NCBI GenBank assembly: GCA_018333845.1
Contig: JAGXSK010000247.1
Span: 1 to 14,244 of the forward strand
Direction: 5' to 3'
Source: Clostridia bacterium
GTDB taxonomy: Bacteria; Bacillota; DSM-16504; Desulfitibacterales; Desulfitibacteraceae
DNA length: 14,244 nt
The notes under the pieces are model-generated. The model did no database searches. It saw only the letters and a list, made by a program, of their open reading frames with translations, and was not told the origin of the DNA. Below are positions 1 through 8,300 of this stretch, in pieces. A program made the position numbers and the translations under genes. Every line of letters begins with the position of its first letter. The first letter of the stretch is position 1.

Positions 1-243
1 GATGTAAGAATTAGAAAGATTAATCAAGATGGCAAGATGAAGGCAATTGTATCTGTAACCTTGGACGATGCTTTTGTGATCCATGATGTAAAAGTTATAG
101 AAGGTCAGAACGGTTTATTTGTTGCAATGCCTAGTCGTAAGATGCCCGATGGTGAGTTTAGAGATATAGCTCATCCAATTTGTTCATCAGCCAGGGAGAC
201 TATCCAGTCTGCAGTATTAAAAGCATATGATGAAGCAATGTAA
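1..243 (+). CDS. spoVG: SpoVG, septation/sporulation regulator (5' end outside window)
   Basis: The reading frame is open from base 1 and gives 80 residues to the TAA stop. The internal ATG at 37 is not the true start, because the upstream residues D-V-R-I-R-K-I-N-Q-D-G-K already match the SpoVG amino-terminal strand, so roughly four residues are missing to the left. Family hallmarks are NGLFVAMP (about residues 37-44 of the visible part) and PDGEFRDIAHPI (about 49-60). SpoVG is a small nucleic-acid-binding regulator that affects asymmetric septation in sporulating bacilli and gene expression more widely in Firmicutes. It lies directly upstream of glmU, as in B. subtilis, but a strong terminator separates the two. 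The carboxy end stops soon after the conserved core, without the acidic tail some homologues carry. Family assignment is essentially certain; its role in this organism is inferred. Confidence 0.96.
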   Translation, partial: DVRIRKINQDGKMKAIVSVTLDDAFVIHDVKVIEGQNGLFVAMPSRKMPDGEFRDIAHPICSSARETIQSAVLKAYDEAM

Positions 244-252
244 ATTTGTCAT

Positions 253-283
253 TTAAGGAGCATTTATTGCTCCTTAATTTTTT
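253..283 (+). terminator. Rho-independent terminator of spoVG
   Basis: A perfect 10-bp stem pairs 253-262 (TTAAGGAGCA) with 268-277 (TGCTCCTTAA) around a five-base loop. A run of six T follows (278-283), starting ten bases after the spoVG stop. It should end most spoVG transcripts, so glmU needs its own promoter or read-through. Confidence 0.93.
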
Positions 284-319
284 GCTGCAACTCTCAAGTT
301 TTATTTTTCATATAACATA

Positions 320-328
320 TGGTATTCT
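320..328 (+). promoter_or_regulatory. Weak candidate extended -10 promoter for glmU
   Basis: The sequence TGG-TATTCT resembles an extended -10 element (TGn plus a 4/6 match to TATAAT) in the 143-base gap between spoVG and glmU. No convincing -35 box lies 16-18 bases upstream. A promoter is expected here because a strong terminator lies just before it, but this placement is tentative. Confidence 0.28.
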
Positions 329-386
329 TATTAAAAACAAGTGTTAAACAGATCAGGCAGCAAAGTTTTACAAGGGAGGAATATAC

Positions 387-1748
387 ATGATAGCATCCAT
401 TGTCCTTGCAGCCGGTAAGGGAACCCGTATGAAATCAAAAATCCCAAAGGTCCTGCATAAGGTTTCAGGTAAATCCCTTATATGGCACGTGTGTCAAGCG
501 GCTTCATATATTGGCGTCGAAGAAAGTATAATAGTGGTTGGCCATCAGGCAGAAGAAGTAAAAAGGGAGTTAGGAGATAAGCACAAATATGCCTTGCAGG
601 AAAAGCAGCTTGGTACAGGTCATGCCGTGATGCAGGCAAAATCATATCTTAGTAAAGAGGTTGAAACCATAATTGTCTTGTGCGGAGATACGCCACTTTT
701 AACTGGTTTAACCCTCCGAAAGCTTTTAGAGCATCATCAGGAAACCAAAGCTTCTGCGACAATATTGTCAGCTATTCTTTCAGATCCATCCAACTATGGC
801 AGGATTGTGAGAGATGCCAGGGGACAGGTGAAAATGATCATTGAGGAAAGGGATGCCCTGCCCCAGGAAAGGGCCATTAAAGAGATAAATTCTGGTACAT
901 ACTGTTTCAATAGAGAGGCCCTATTTAGCGCTTTAAAAGAGATTACCCCTGAGAACAAGCAGGGTGAATACTATTTAACTGATGTTATAGAAATACTAGT
1001 AAAAAACAACCGAAAAGTAGAAGCTATTGCTGTGGAGGATCCGGTTGAAATATCAGGAATAAATAACAGAATACAGCTGGCAGAAGCAGAAAAAGTATTT
1101 CAAAAGAGGATAAACCAAAAATGGATGTTAGAGGGCGTTACAATTTTTGACCCGGATGTTACTTATATTGAAACCTCTGTAGAGATTGGCATGGATACAG
1201 TTGTCCTTCCCTTTTCCTATTTAAAAGGGGATACCAAAATTGGAGAAGATTGTATAATTGGCCCCCAGACCACGTTAGAAAATACCCATGTGGGCAGATC
1301 AACTCACATTAACAATACAATTACCACTGATGCTAAAATAGGGTCAAATTGTAGAATTGGTCCCTTTAGTTACATAAGGCCGGGCACAGAGCTGGCAGAT
1401 AATGTGAAAATAGGCGACTTTGTTGAAATCAAGAAATCCTTTGTGGATAAAAACAGCAAGATTCCCCATTTGTCCTATATAGGAGACTGTACTATTGGGG
1501 AAAATGTCAATGTTGGAGCCGGTACGATTACCTGCAATTATGATGGTAAAGACAAATGGCAGACAATATTAGAAGACGGATCTTTTATAGGCAGCAATAC
1601 TAATCTAGTTGCTCCAGTCACCGTTGGTAAAAATGCAACCATAGGAGCAGGATCCACAATAACCCAGGATGTTCCTGCGGAAGCTTTGGCTGTTGCTAGA
1701 CAAAAGCAGAGGAATATTTTAAACTGGACTAGCAGAAAGAAAAAGTAG
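387..1748 (+). CDS. glmU: GlmU, bifunctional UDP-GlcNAc pyrophosphorylase / GlcN-1-P acetyltransferase
   Basis: The enzyme acetylates glucosamine-1-phosphate and then uridylates it, giving UDP-GlcNAc for peptidoglycan and other wall polymers in the cytoplasm. The amino half is a nucleotidyltransferase: LAAGKGTRM at residues 7-15, PK at 20-21, QLGTGHA at 74-80, the metal-binding aspartate in CGDTPLL (D101), NSGTY at 168-172 and the second metal site around N226-N227. From about residue 250 the protein is a left-handed beta-helix of hexapeptide repeats. It carries RPGT (331-334), the likely catalytic histidine H361 in HLSYIGD, and NVGAGTITCNYDG (375-387). The length of 453 residues is normal. 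The ATG is preceded by AGGGAGGA at 373-380, six bases away. prs follows 71 bases later, the usual Firmicute pairing, and no terminator separates them. All key residues are present. Confidence 0.98.
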   Translation: MIASIVLAAGKGTRMKSKIPKVLHKVSGKSLIWHVCQAASYIGVEESIIVVGHQAEEVKRELGDKHKYALQEKQLGTGHAVMQAKSYLSKEVETIIVLCGDTPLLTGLTLRKLLEHHQETKASATILSAILSDPSNYGRIVRDARGQVKMIIEERDALPQERAIKEINSGTYCFNREALFSALKEITPENKQGEYYLTDVIEILVKNNRKVEAIAVEDPVEISGINNRIQLAEAEKVFQKRINQKWMLEGVTIFDPDVTYIETSVEIGMDTVVLPFSYLKGDTKIGEDCIIGPQTTLENTHVGRSTHINNTITTDAKIGSNCRIGPFSYIRPGTELADNVKIGDFVEIKKSFVDKNSKIPHLSYIGDCTIGENVNVGAGTITCNYDGKDKWQTILEDGSFIGSNTNLVAPVTVGKNATIGAGSTITQDVPAEALAVARQKQRNILNWTSRKKK

Positions 1749-1819
1749 AATTTTAAAGGATTCTGTCAAGAAATATAGAAAAATATTATGCTTATATCTT
1801 GATGTTGCGGAGGTTTAAA

Positions 1820-2767
1820 ATGTCTAGTTTTAAGAAAAAAATTAAACTATTTACAGGTAATGCTCATCCGCGTCTGGCAGAGGAGATATCTGATTACCTG
1901 GGCATACCCCTTGGATGTGCACAGATTCAACGTTTTAAAGATGGGGAAATTTCAATTGCTATAAATGAAAGTGTTCGGGGTGCCGATGTTTATGTTATCC
2001 AACCCACGTGTAGTCCAGCCAATGAACATCTTATGGAACTGCTAATAATGATTGATGCTTTAAAAAGAGCCTCAGCCCAAAGGATAACTGCCGTAATCCC
2101 CTATTATGGTTATGCACGACAAGAAAGAAAAGTTAAAGCCAGAGACCCAATATCTGCAAAGCTTGTGGCAAATTTAATAACTGCTGCTGGTGCTAACAGG
2201 GTTATAGCCATGGACTTACATGCCAATGCAATCCAGGGCTTTTTCGACATACCTTTTGACCATCTCATAGGCGTTCCTATTCTGGCAGAGCATTTTAAAA
2301 AGATGAAACTGGAAAACTTCATTGTAGTTTCTCCTGATATTGGCGGCGTAACCAGGGCAAGGGATCTGGCTGAAAGACTTGGATCTGAAATAGCCATTAT
2401 TGATAAAAGGAGACCTGCACCTAATCAGGCAGAAGTTATGAATATTATTGGTAAGGTCAAAGGTAAAAATGTTATCATGACAGATGATATTGTAGATACT
2501 GCAGGTACAATTTGTGGCGGTGCAGCTGCTTTACTTGAAAGAGGAGCAGAAAAGGTATATGCCTGCTGTACCCATCCAGTACTTTCTCCTCCGGCTCTTG
2601 AGAGAATAGAAAATGCTCCCTTTGAAGAGTTTGTTGTCACAAACACAATACCCATTAAAGATGAGAACCTGCCCAAAAAGTTAAAGGTGCTGTCTATTGC
2701 ACCTTTATTGGGAGAAGCCATGATTCGCATCCATGAGCACCTTTCAGTAAGCAAGCTTTTTGACTAG
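1820..2767 (+). CDS. prs: Ribose-phosphate pyrophosphokinase (PRPP synthetase)
   Basis: Prs transfers pyrophosphate from ATP to ribose-5-phosphate, making PRPP for purine, pyrimidine, histidine, tryptophan and NAD synthesis. I start it at ATG 1820 because GCGGAGG (1807-1813) sits six bases upstream; this gives 315 residues, the family norm. A TTG at 1799 would add seven residues but has no ribosome site. Visible motifs are FKDGEISIAINESVRG (39-54), the catalytic flexible loop YYGYARQERK (95-104), the cation site MDLHANAIQGFFD (131-143) and the PRPP-binding loop TDDIVDTAGT (221-230). It is class I by these features. It follows glmU as in B. subtilis. Its stop lies only five bases from the end of the convergent PRC-barrel gene, and I see no hairpin terminator between them. 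Confidence 0.98.
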   Translation: MSSFKKKIKLFTGNAHPRLAEEISDYLGIPLGCAQIQRFKDGEISIAINESVRGADVYVIQPTCSPANEHLMELLIMIDALKRASAQRITAVIPYYGYARQERKVKARDPISAKLVANLITAAGANRVIAMDLHANAIQGFFDIPFDHLIGVPILAEHFKKMKLENFIVVSPDIGGVTRARDLAERLGSEIAIIDKRRPAPNQAEVMNIIGKVKGKNVIMTDDIVDTAGTICGGAAALLERGAEKVYACCTHPVLSPPALERIENAPFEEFVVTNTIPIKDENLPKKLKVLSIAPLLGEAMIRIHEHLSVSKLFD

Positions 2768-2772
2768 AGTTT

Positions 2773-3525
2773 TCAGCGATGTTTTTTCTCTGATTCAGTA
2801 TTACTGGCAGTGTCTATACTTTGTTTTCCCTTGGGTTCTTGAAGTTCAGTTTCTTCTAAAGAGGATTCCTGGTGATTTTGTTGAGTATCTTCCTTTGAAG
2901 AAGTAAGATTTTTAAGTGTGGCTGACAGCTGTTTTGACCATTTTAATGTTGAATCTTTTGTCGTACTCCATAATTTAGCACTTGAGTCTTTAATGGATTC
3001 AATTTTTTCTGCCAGGGCATCATCTGGTATCAGGAGTGCTTCCTTTGAACCTGCCTTTGCTATTACTGCATCCATGCCAATGGTAACGATCTGGGAAATA
3101 GGAAGTTCTGCCATACCTTTAAAATACTTTTCGTAGACACTGCCTGTTATTGACAAGGCCATGATCTTGCCTGTTTTTACGTCCAGGGTAAAATCTTCTA
3201 CTGTGCCCAGGATGGATCCATCTTCAGTTATTATTCTAGCACCAAAGAGGTTGAAGTTTTGTTTCACCAGCCTTCCGGTAAATGTGTTTTTAGATGCTTT
3301 TTCCAGGCAGCTGGTGTTTTTCACAGTTATTATTTCATCCACACTATGGACCTTGTCGTAAGGGATTATCATTTTATCCTTAAACAGGGCCTTACTTTCG
3401 ATTAATAAGGCAGCAACAGAAATGTTCTCAGGGTCAATAACTAGTCCCTTTAACTTGCCAATATGTTGTCCATTCTGTAAACTTATAATCATCTTACCAT
3501 GGATGTTTTTGCCCCTGAAGTTCAC
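2773..3525 (-). CDS. Two-domain PRC-barrel protein with Ser/Thr-rich charged tail
   Basis: The 250-residue product has two PRC-barrel-like beta domains. The first (about 8-70) contains NGQHIGKLKGLVIDPENISVA and IIPYDKVHSV. The second (about 92-155) contains LFGARIITEDGSILGTVEDF and ELPISQIVTIG. From about 166 the chain becomes a hydrophilic tail, first a Lys/Trp/Ser/Thr stretch (KLWSTTKDSTLKWSKQL) and then Glu/Gln/Lys-rich sequence likely to be disordered. There is no signal peptide or membrane segment, so it is probably cytoplasmic. The start is GTG at 3525, preceded on the minus strand by a full AAAGGAGG ten bases away. PRC-barrel domains occur in RimM, photosynthetic reaction-centre H subunit and small sporulation-linked YlmC/YmxH proteins; the function of this one is unknown. 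It lies antisense inside the usual glmU-prs-ctc-pth block, convergent with prs and divergent from ctc. Confidence 0.9.
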   Translation of the reverse strand: MNFRGKNIHGKMIISLQNGQHIGKLKGLVIDPENISVAALLIESKALFKDKMIIPYDKVHSVDEIITVKNTSCLEKASKNTFTGRLVKQNFNLFGARIITEDGSILGTVEDFTLDVKTGKIMALSITGSVYEKYFKGMAELPISQIVTIGMDAVIAKAGSKEALLIPDDALAEKIESIKDSSAKLWSTTKDSTLKWSKQLSATLKNLTSSKEDTQQNHQESSLEETELQEPKGKQSIDTASNTESEKKHR

Positions 3526-3565
3526 GACAGATCATCCTCCTTTAAGAGTCCTTTGGAAGATAATA

Positions 3566-3594
3566 TTCACATGGTAGATGTATTATGCTAAAAT
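3566..3594 (+). promoter_or_regulatory. Sigma-A-type promoter for ctc (-pth)
   Basis: TTCACA at 3566-3571 (5/6 to TTGACA) and TAAAAT at 3589-3594 (5/6 to TATAAT) are separated by exactly 17 bases. A TG at 3586-3587 gives an extended -10. It sits 48 bases before the ctc start codon, in the divergent gap shared with the PRC-barrel gene. A weak minus-strand -10 look-alike (CATAAT, complement of 3582-3587) overlaps its spacer and might serve the PRC-barrel gene. Confidence 0.72.
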
Positions 3595-3642
3595 TAGGTT
3601 ACACTATTAAATAAATTCAGTGAAATTGGAGAGGTGACAGAA

Positions 3643-4233
3643 ATGGAAACAGTTCTAGTTCAAGCCCAAATGCGTAACAAACAAACAAAAGGTTTTAATA
3701 GTAGAGTTAGAAGAGAAGGTTTTGTTCCAGGCGTATTATATGGAAAGGAAGTTGAGAATACTTCAATTCTTGTTCCCGAAAAGGAAATAGAAAAGCTTAT
3801 TGCTAAAAGTGGAGAAAATGCATTTGCCAGGATAAGTCTACATAAAGATAATGGTCCTCAAGAATATAATGTGATTTTAAAGGAAGTGCAAAGACATCCC
3901 TTTAAAGGCACCCTGGTACATTTAGACTTTTATCAAGTATCCATGTCTGAAAAACTTAATACAGTTGTTCCCGTTTCTCTTGTTGGAGAAAGTATGGGTG
4001 AAGCAGAGGGTGGCATTGTTCAACAACAGCTAAGAGAAATCAGTGTGCGTTGTTTGCCAGGAGACATTCCAGGTTCAATTGAAGTGGATATTACTAACCT
4101 GCAAATAGGGGATAGTATAACAGCTGCTGATGTACAAACCTCTGATGAAGTAGAAATAGTTGAGGATCCCAATACTGTAGTTGTCAGTGTGTCAGCACCA
4201 AGGGCTGAGGAAGAAGCTGAAGAGGCAGAGTAA
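3643..4233 (+). CDS. rplY: Ribosomal protein L25 / general stress protein Ctc
   Basis: This is the long (TL5/CTC) form of bacterial L25, which binds 5S rRNA in the large ribosomal subunit. The amino domain (about 1-92) shows the typical start with VLVQAQMRNKQTKGFNSRVRR, then GFVPGVLYGKE and HLDFYQVS. The carboxy beta domain (about 93-183) includes VVPVSLVGES, GGIVQQQLREISVRCLPGDIP and ITAADV. The chain ends in an acidic Ala/Glu tail common in this family. ATG 3643 is preferred because GGAGAGG (3628-3634) is eight bases upstream; a GTG at 3634 would overlap that site and add three residues. In B. subtilis ctc is a sigma-B stress gene. Here the promoter upstream looks sigma-A-type. pth follows after a weak hairpin. 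Confidence 0.96.
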   Translation: METVLVQAQMRNKQTKGFNSRVRREGFVPGVLYGKEVENTSILVPEKEIEKLIAKSGENAFARISLHKDNGPQEYNVILKEVQRHPFKGTLVHLDFYQVSMSEKLNTVVPVSLVGESMGEAEGGIVQQQLREISVRCLPGDIPGSIEVDITNLQIGDSITAADVQTSDEVEIVEDPNTVVVSVSAPRAEEEAEEAE

Positions 4234-4250
4234 AATCACATATATTCAAT

Positions 4251-4277
4251 AAAACCTGGTGCTAATGCCAGGTTTTT
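4251..4277 (+). terminator. Weak terminator or attenuator between ctc and pth
   Basis: A 9-bp stem pairs 4251-4259 (AAAACCTGG) with 4268-4276 (CCAGGTTTT) across an eight-base loop. Only one T lies beyond the stem, the rest of the T-run being used as its 3' arm. Termination is therefore probably partial, letting pth be reached from the ctc promoter at reduced level. The hairpin ends just before the pth start region. Confidence 0.55.
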
Positions 4278-4299
4278 AAGGTACATGGGGGGTAAAAAG

Positions 4300-4866
4300 G
4301 TGAAATTAATTGCTGGGCTAGGCAACCCTGGTAAAAAATATGAAGCAACCAGGCATAATATAGGCTTTATGGTTGTGGATTTCCTTGCTGATATCTGGAA
4401 ACTGGATTTTAGTAAAACCAAAGAAAAAGGGCTGGTAGCTGAAGGCTTCCATAATGGTGAGAGAATTTTATTAGTTAAGCCCCAAACATTCATGAATTTA
4501 AGCGGAATATGTGTTGGGGGACTGGTAAATTTTTATAAAATACCTGTAGAAAATGTTATAGTTATTTATGATGATCTAGATTTAGGGGTTGGCACAATTA
4601 GAATCAGACCTGCTGGCTCCTCGGGAGGGCATAAGGGGATGCAGTCTATTATAGATTACTTAAACACTGATCAAATCCTCAGGGTTAAGTTTGGCATTGG
4701 CAGAAATGAAGATGCCACCATTGACCATGTCCTGGGTGTTTTTGACCATGAGGAATGGGAAATAATAAAAAGAGTTATTCCCAAAGCTGGAGAAGCCGTT
4801 GAAAAATTGCTCTCTGGGGACATAGAAAGGGCCATGAATTTATACAATAGAAAATGTCTGGATTAA
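4300..4866 (+). CDS. pth: Peptidyl-tRNA hydrolase
   Basis: Pth cleaves the ester bond of peptidyl-tRNAs that drop off the ribosome, recycling tRNA. From GTG 4300 the product is 188 residues and starts MKLIAGLGNPG, the canonical family beginning. A run of G at 4287-4292 lies seven bases upstream as a ribosome site. An in-frame ATG at 4285 would add MGGKK, and its Shine-Dalgarno is poorer and too close. Catalytic and substrate residues are in place: N9, H19 in TRHNIGF, N66 in TFMNLSG, D92 in YDDLDL and the GGHKG loop at 109-113. In B. subtilis the gene (spoVC) also affects sporulation when mutated. It follows ctc and is 29 bases from the PrsW-like gene, so the two probably share a transcript. 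Confidence 0.97.
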   Translation: MKLIAGLGNPGKKYEATRHNIGFMVVDFLADIWKLDFSKTKEKGLVAEGFHNGERILLVKPQTFMNLSGICVGGLVNFYKIPVENVIVIYDDLDLGVGTIRIRPAGSSGGHKGMQSIIDYLNTDQILRVKFGIGRNEDATIDHVLGVFDHEEWEIIKRVIPKAGEAVEKLLSGDIERAMNLYNRKCLD

Positions 4867-4895
4867 ATTTTAAAATAGGAAAATAGGAGATAAAA

Positions 4896-5282
4896 ATGGC
4901 TTTTATTATTGCAGGTTTACTTGCAAGCTTCATGGCATGGGTTTTTGATAGATATATTTTTTCAAAGGAAGGCCTCAAGGGAGTGGTATTTTTGGGCCCT
5001 TTTGCAGAAGAGCTTTTTAAAACTGGGCTGGCTTTAATTTTTAGTACATCTATTATTCTTACCCATATTGTTTTTGGGCTTGCAGAAGCCATTATGGACT
5101 ATAAAAATACCCAAAAAAGCCTGGGGGCTATAGTGAGCCTTGCTTCTCACGCGCTTTTGGGTATAATTACATATGGATTATTCATATTATTAGGGAGTAT
5201 TTACATAGCTTTACTAATAGCAGTAATAGGTCACGTTTCTTGGAATAAATTTGTTATGGGTATTGTGCTGCAAAAATCATAG
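4896..5282 (+). CDS. Small PrsW/CPBP-like intramembrane metalloprotease candidate
   Basis: This 128-residue protein is mostly hydrophobic, with about four membrane-spanning stretches (roughly 2-20, 28-60, 77-100 and 101-125). Four motifs occur in the order known for the PrsW/CPBP glutamic-metal membrane protease superfamily: E38-E39-x-x-K42, F60-x-x-x-E64, H85 in SHALLG, and H113-x-x-x-N117. The EExxK plus FxxxE version resembles PrsW more than CAAX-type (EExxxR/FxxxH) members. PrsW proteins normally exceed 200 residues, so this is a minimal core without the extra helices. The ATG follows AGGAGA by five bases, and the gene sits between pth and mfd where B. subtilis has fin. PrsW itself cleaves the anti-sigma factor RsiW. 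Proteolytic activity and substrate here are inference from motifs only; a non-enzymatic membrane protein remains possible. Confidence 0.8.
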   Translation: MAFIIAGLLASFMAWVFDRYIFSKEGLKGVVFLGPFAEELFKTGLALIFSTSIILTHIVFGLAEAIMDYKNTQKSLGAIVSLASHALLGIITYGLFILLGSIYIALLIAVIGHVSWNKFVMGIVLQKS

Positions 5283-5332
5283 TGCTGCCACTGGCTGCAT
5301 TGTGATTAAAACTGCAGCTTACATGGGATTAT

Positions 5333-5347
5333 GGGGTGATTTTTTTG
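5333..5347 (+). promoter_or_regulatory. Ribosome site that decides a TTG start for mfd
   Basis: GGGGTGAT at 5333-5340 pairs almost fully with the 16S rRNA tail (ideal AGGAGGTGAT). Its G-run ends eight bases before TTG 5345. The in-frame GTG at 5336 lies inside this pairing region and the ATG at 5369 has no well-spaced site, so TTG is the best-supported start. Confidence 0.6.
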
Positions 5348-8300
5348 GGTTTAAGGGAAATCAGCAGGATGCTGCAAACAAGTGAAGACTTTAATAAATA
5401 TAAAAGCAATCTGCGCAAATCAGCAGTTGGCCAGTTAGTGCACGGTTTGACAGACAGCCAGCAAGGCTACTGGATTGGGTCTGCAGCATATGAGGTTAAA
5501 AAGCCCCTGGTGATTATTACAGAAACTTTATCAGATGCAAAAAACATGATGTATGACTTGCTTAATTTTTTTCAAAATGGAGAAGTAGATTATTTACCAC
5601 CAAGGGAAATAATGCTTCATGGTCTTTATGCCAAGAGTTACGAACTTACTGAAGAGAGAATAAAGGTGTTGTCAAGGCTGGTAAAGGGCGATATTCGCTG
5701 CTTGATACTGCCAATTGAGACCTTGAGTCAAAAAATGATTCCCATGGATGTTTTTAAAAATGCTCACATGGAAATTAAGGTGGGTATCAATTATGACCAT
5801 AATGAGTTAATTAACAAACTGGTTTTGCTGGGTTATGAAAGGGTGGATCTTGTTCAGGGCTCTGGCCAGTTTAGTGCCAGGGGGGACATTTTAGACATTT
5901 ATCCCTTTTATTTTAGCAATCCAGTAAGAATTGAGTTTTTTGATGATGAAATTGAAACAATGCGCTACTTTGATGCTGCTTCACAACGATCAAGGGGAAC
6001 AATCCATGACCTGATTATACCTCCAGCCAGGGAGCTTATTGCAGATGATAAAAGGCGCCAGAGGGCCATTGGTAGACTGTCAAATCATGGAGAGGAATAC
6101 ATTCAGATGCTGTCAGCAAAGGGTAAGCGAAATGCTGCCAGGAAGCTTAAAGACCTGGTTGATGAATGGGTAAGCTATCTGAAAAATGATTTATGGTCCG
6201 TTGATCTTGACAAGTTGCAGCCTTTTTTTTATGAAAACCAGGCAAGCATAGTTGAATACTTTAATGATGAACCATTAATAATTGTTTCTGAACCTGTTAA
6301 GGTTTTTGAAACACTAAAAAGACTTGAGGAAGAAAGGCTTAATAATTTAACAGAGTTATTGGATCTTGGAAAGGCTGTACCAGGTTTGCAGGATATTAAC
6401 TTTAGTATCCAGGAGGTTTTGGAGCTTATAAAAAGCCATAATGTAACATATTTATCATCACTGCCAAGGGAAATACCTAATACTGAATTAATAAATATAG
6501 TAAGTTTTACTGGGAAAAGCGTCCCCCCCTTTCATGGAAAAATAAAGCTGTTGCTAGATGAATACAAGGCATGGAAAAAGAGAGGATATACAGTTGTTTT
6601 TGCCGTTTCTTCCAGCGAAAGGGCGAATAGACTTAAGGAATATTTGTGGGAAGAAAAAATAGAAATCCCTTTAATTAAAAATATTGACTCTTTTGATGAG
6701 ATAAATGGCAAGTCTTTTATTACCCTTGGGAGTTTTGCCAAAGGGTTTGAGATACCTTCCATAAAATTGACAGTAATTTCTGATGAGGAGATATTTGGAA
6801 GGAAAAAGCATGGCAAGGTTCTAAGGACATTTAAAGAAGGAACCAAGGTTGGTCATTATGGTGAGCTTAAAGTAGGAGACTTTGTTGTCCACGTCCAGCA
6901 TGGCATAGGTAAATATTTAGGTATTGAGCATCTAAAGGTTGGTGGAGTTTACAGGGATTATTTGAATATCCAGTACTATGGACAGGATAAACTTTATGTA
7001 CCAACAGACCAGGTAGAGTTAATACAAAAATATGTAGGAGCTGAAGGCCACAGGCCAAAGCTTCACAAACTAGGCGGTACAGACTGGCAAAAGGTTAAAA
7101 GCAGGGTCAAAGAATCAGTCCAGGAAATGGCCAAACAGTTATTAGAATTATATGCATCGCGAGAAACCCTGAAAGGCCATGCCTTTCCACCTGATGATAA
7201 TCTTCAGGAATTATTTGAAGAAGCTTTTCCATATACTGAGACCCCTGATCAGTTAAAGGCCATTGAGGATACTAAAAGGGACATGCAGAAGCCAAAGCCC
7301 ATGGATAGGCTTATATGCGGAGATGTTGGTTATGGTAAAACTGAAGTTGCACTAAGGGCTGCCTTTAAAGCGGTTAGAGATTCAAAACAAGTGGCTGTTT
7401 TGGTACCAACTACAGTTTTGGCCCAGCAGCACTATAAAACCTTTATAGAACGTTTTGCAGACTTCCCTGTTGTCATTGATACACTTAGCAGATTCAGGAC
7501 AAATAGGGAGCAAAAGCAAGTTGTGGAAGGACTAGAAAAGGGAACAATTGATATTGTAATTGGTACCCATCGTCTTCTTTCAACTGACATCAAGTTTAAA
7601 AACCTGGGCTTGCTGGTCATTGATGAGGAACAGAGATTTGGAGTTGGCCATAAGGAAAAGATCAAGCAGATTAGAAAAAATGTTGATGTGCTAACATTAA
7701 CTGCAACTCCCATACCAAGAACAATGCATATGGCCCTTGCCGGAGTAAGAGACATGAGTGTAATTGAAACTCCTCCTGAAGATAGGTATCCTGTACAAAC
7801 CTATGTTATTGAATATAGTGATAACCTTGTAAGAGATGCAATTCGTAAAGAGTTGGACAGGGGGGGCCAGGTGTACTATATACACAATAAAATTGAGGAT
7901 ATAGATAAGGTTAGGATGCACCTTGAAAAAATGATACCCGATGCTTCCATAGGGGTAGCCCATGGGAGAATGAGAGAGGACGAGCTTGAAAAGGTCATGC
8001 TTAATTTTATAGAGGGCAACTATCAGGTGTTACTTTGTACTACAATTGTTGAAAACGGTTTAGACATATCCAATGTGAATACTCTAATTGTAGATGAAGC
8101 AGATAAGCTAGGACTTTCACAATTATACCAGATAAGAGGAAGAGTTGGCAGAACAAATAGGATAGCCTATGCCTATTTCACGTATAGGAAGAATAAAATC
8201 CTGAACCAGCAGGCGGAAAAGAGGCTGGCAACTATTAGAGAGTTTACAGAGTTTGGTTCAGGGTTTAAAATTGCAAAAAGAGACCTAGAAATCAGGGGAG

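Noticed and set aside
281..364. Perfect 8-base inverted repeat TTTGCTGC / GCAGCAAA bracketing the glmU leader
   Set aside because: The arms are 68 bases apart, the first overlaps the spoVG terminator tail, and 8-base matches at this distance can arise by chance; too little for a riboswitch or regulatory stem.
5294..5318. GCTGCA...TGCAGC hairpin between the PrsW-like gene and mfd
   Set aside because: Only six pairs with a 13-base loop and no T-run, so it is not supported as a terminator.
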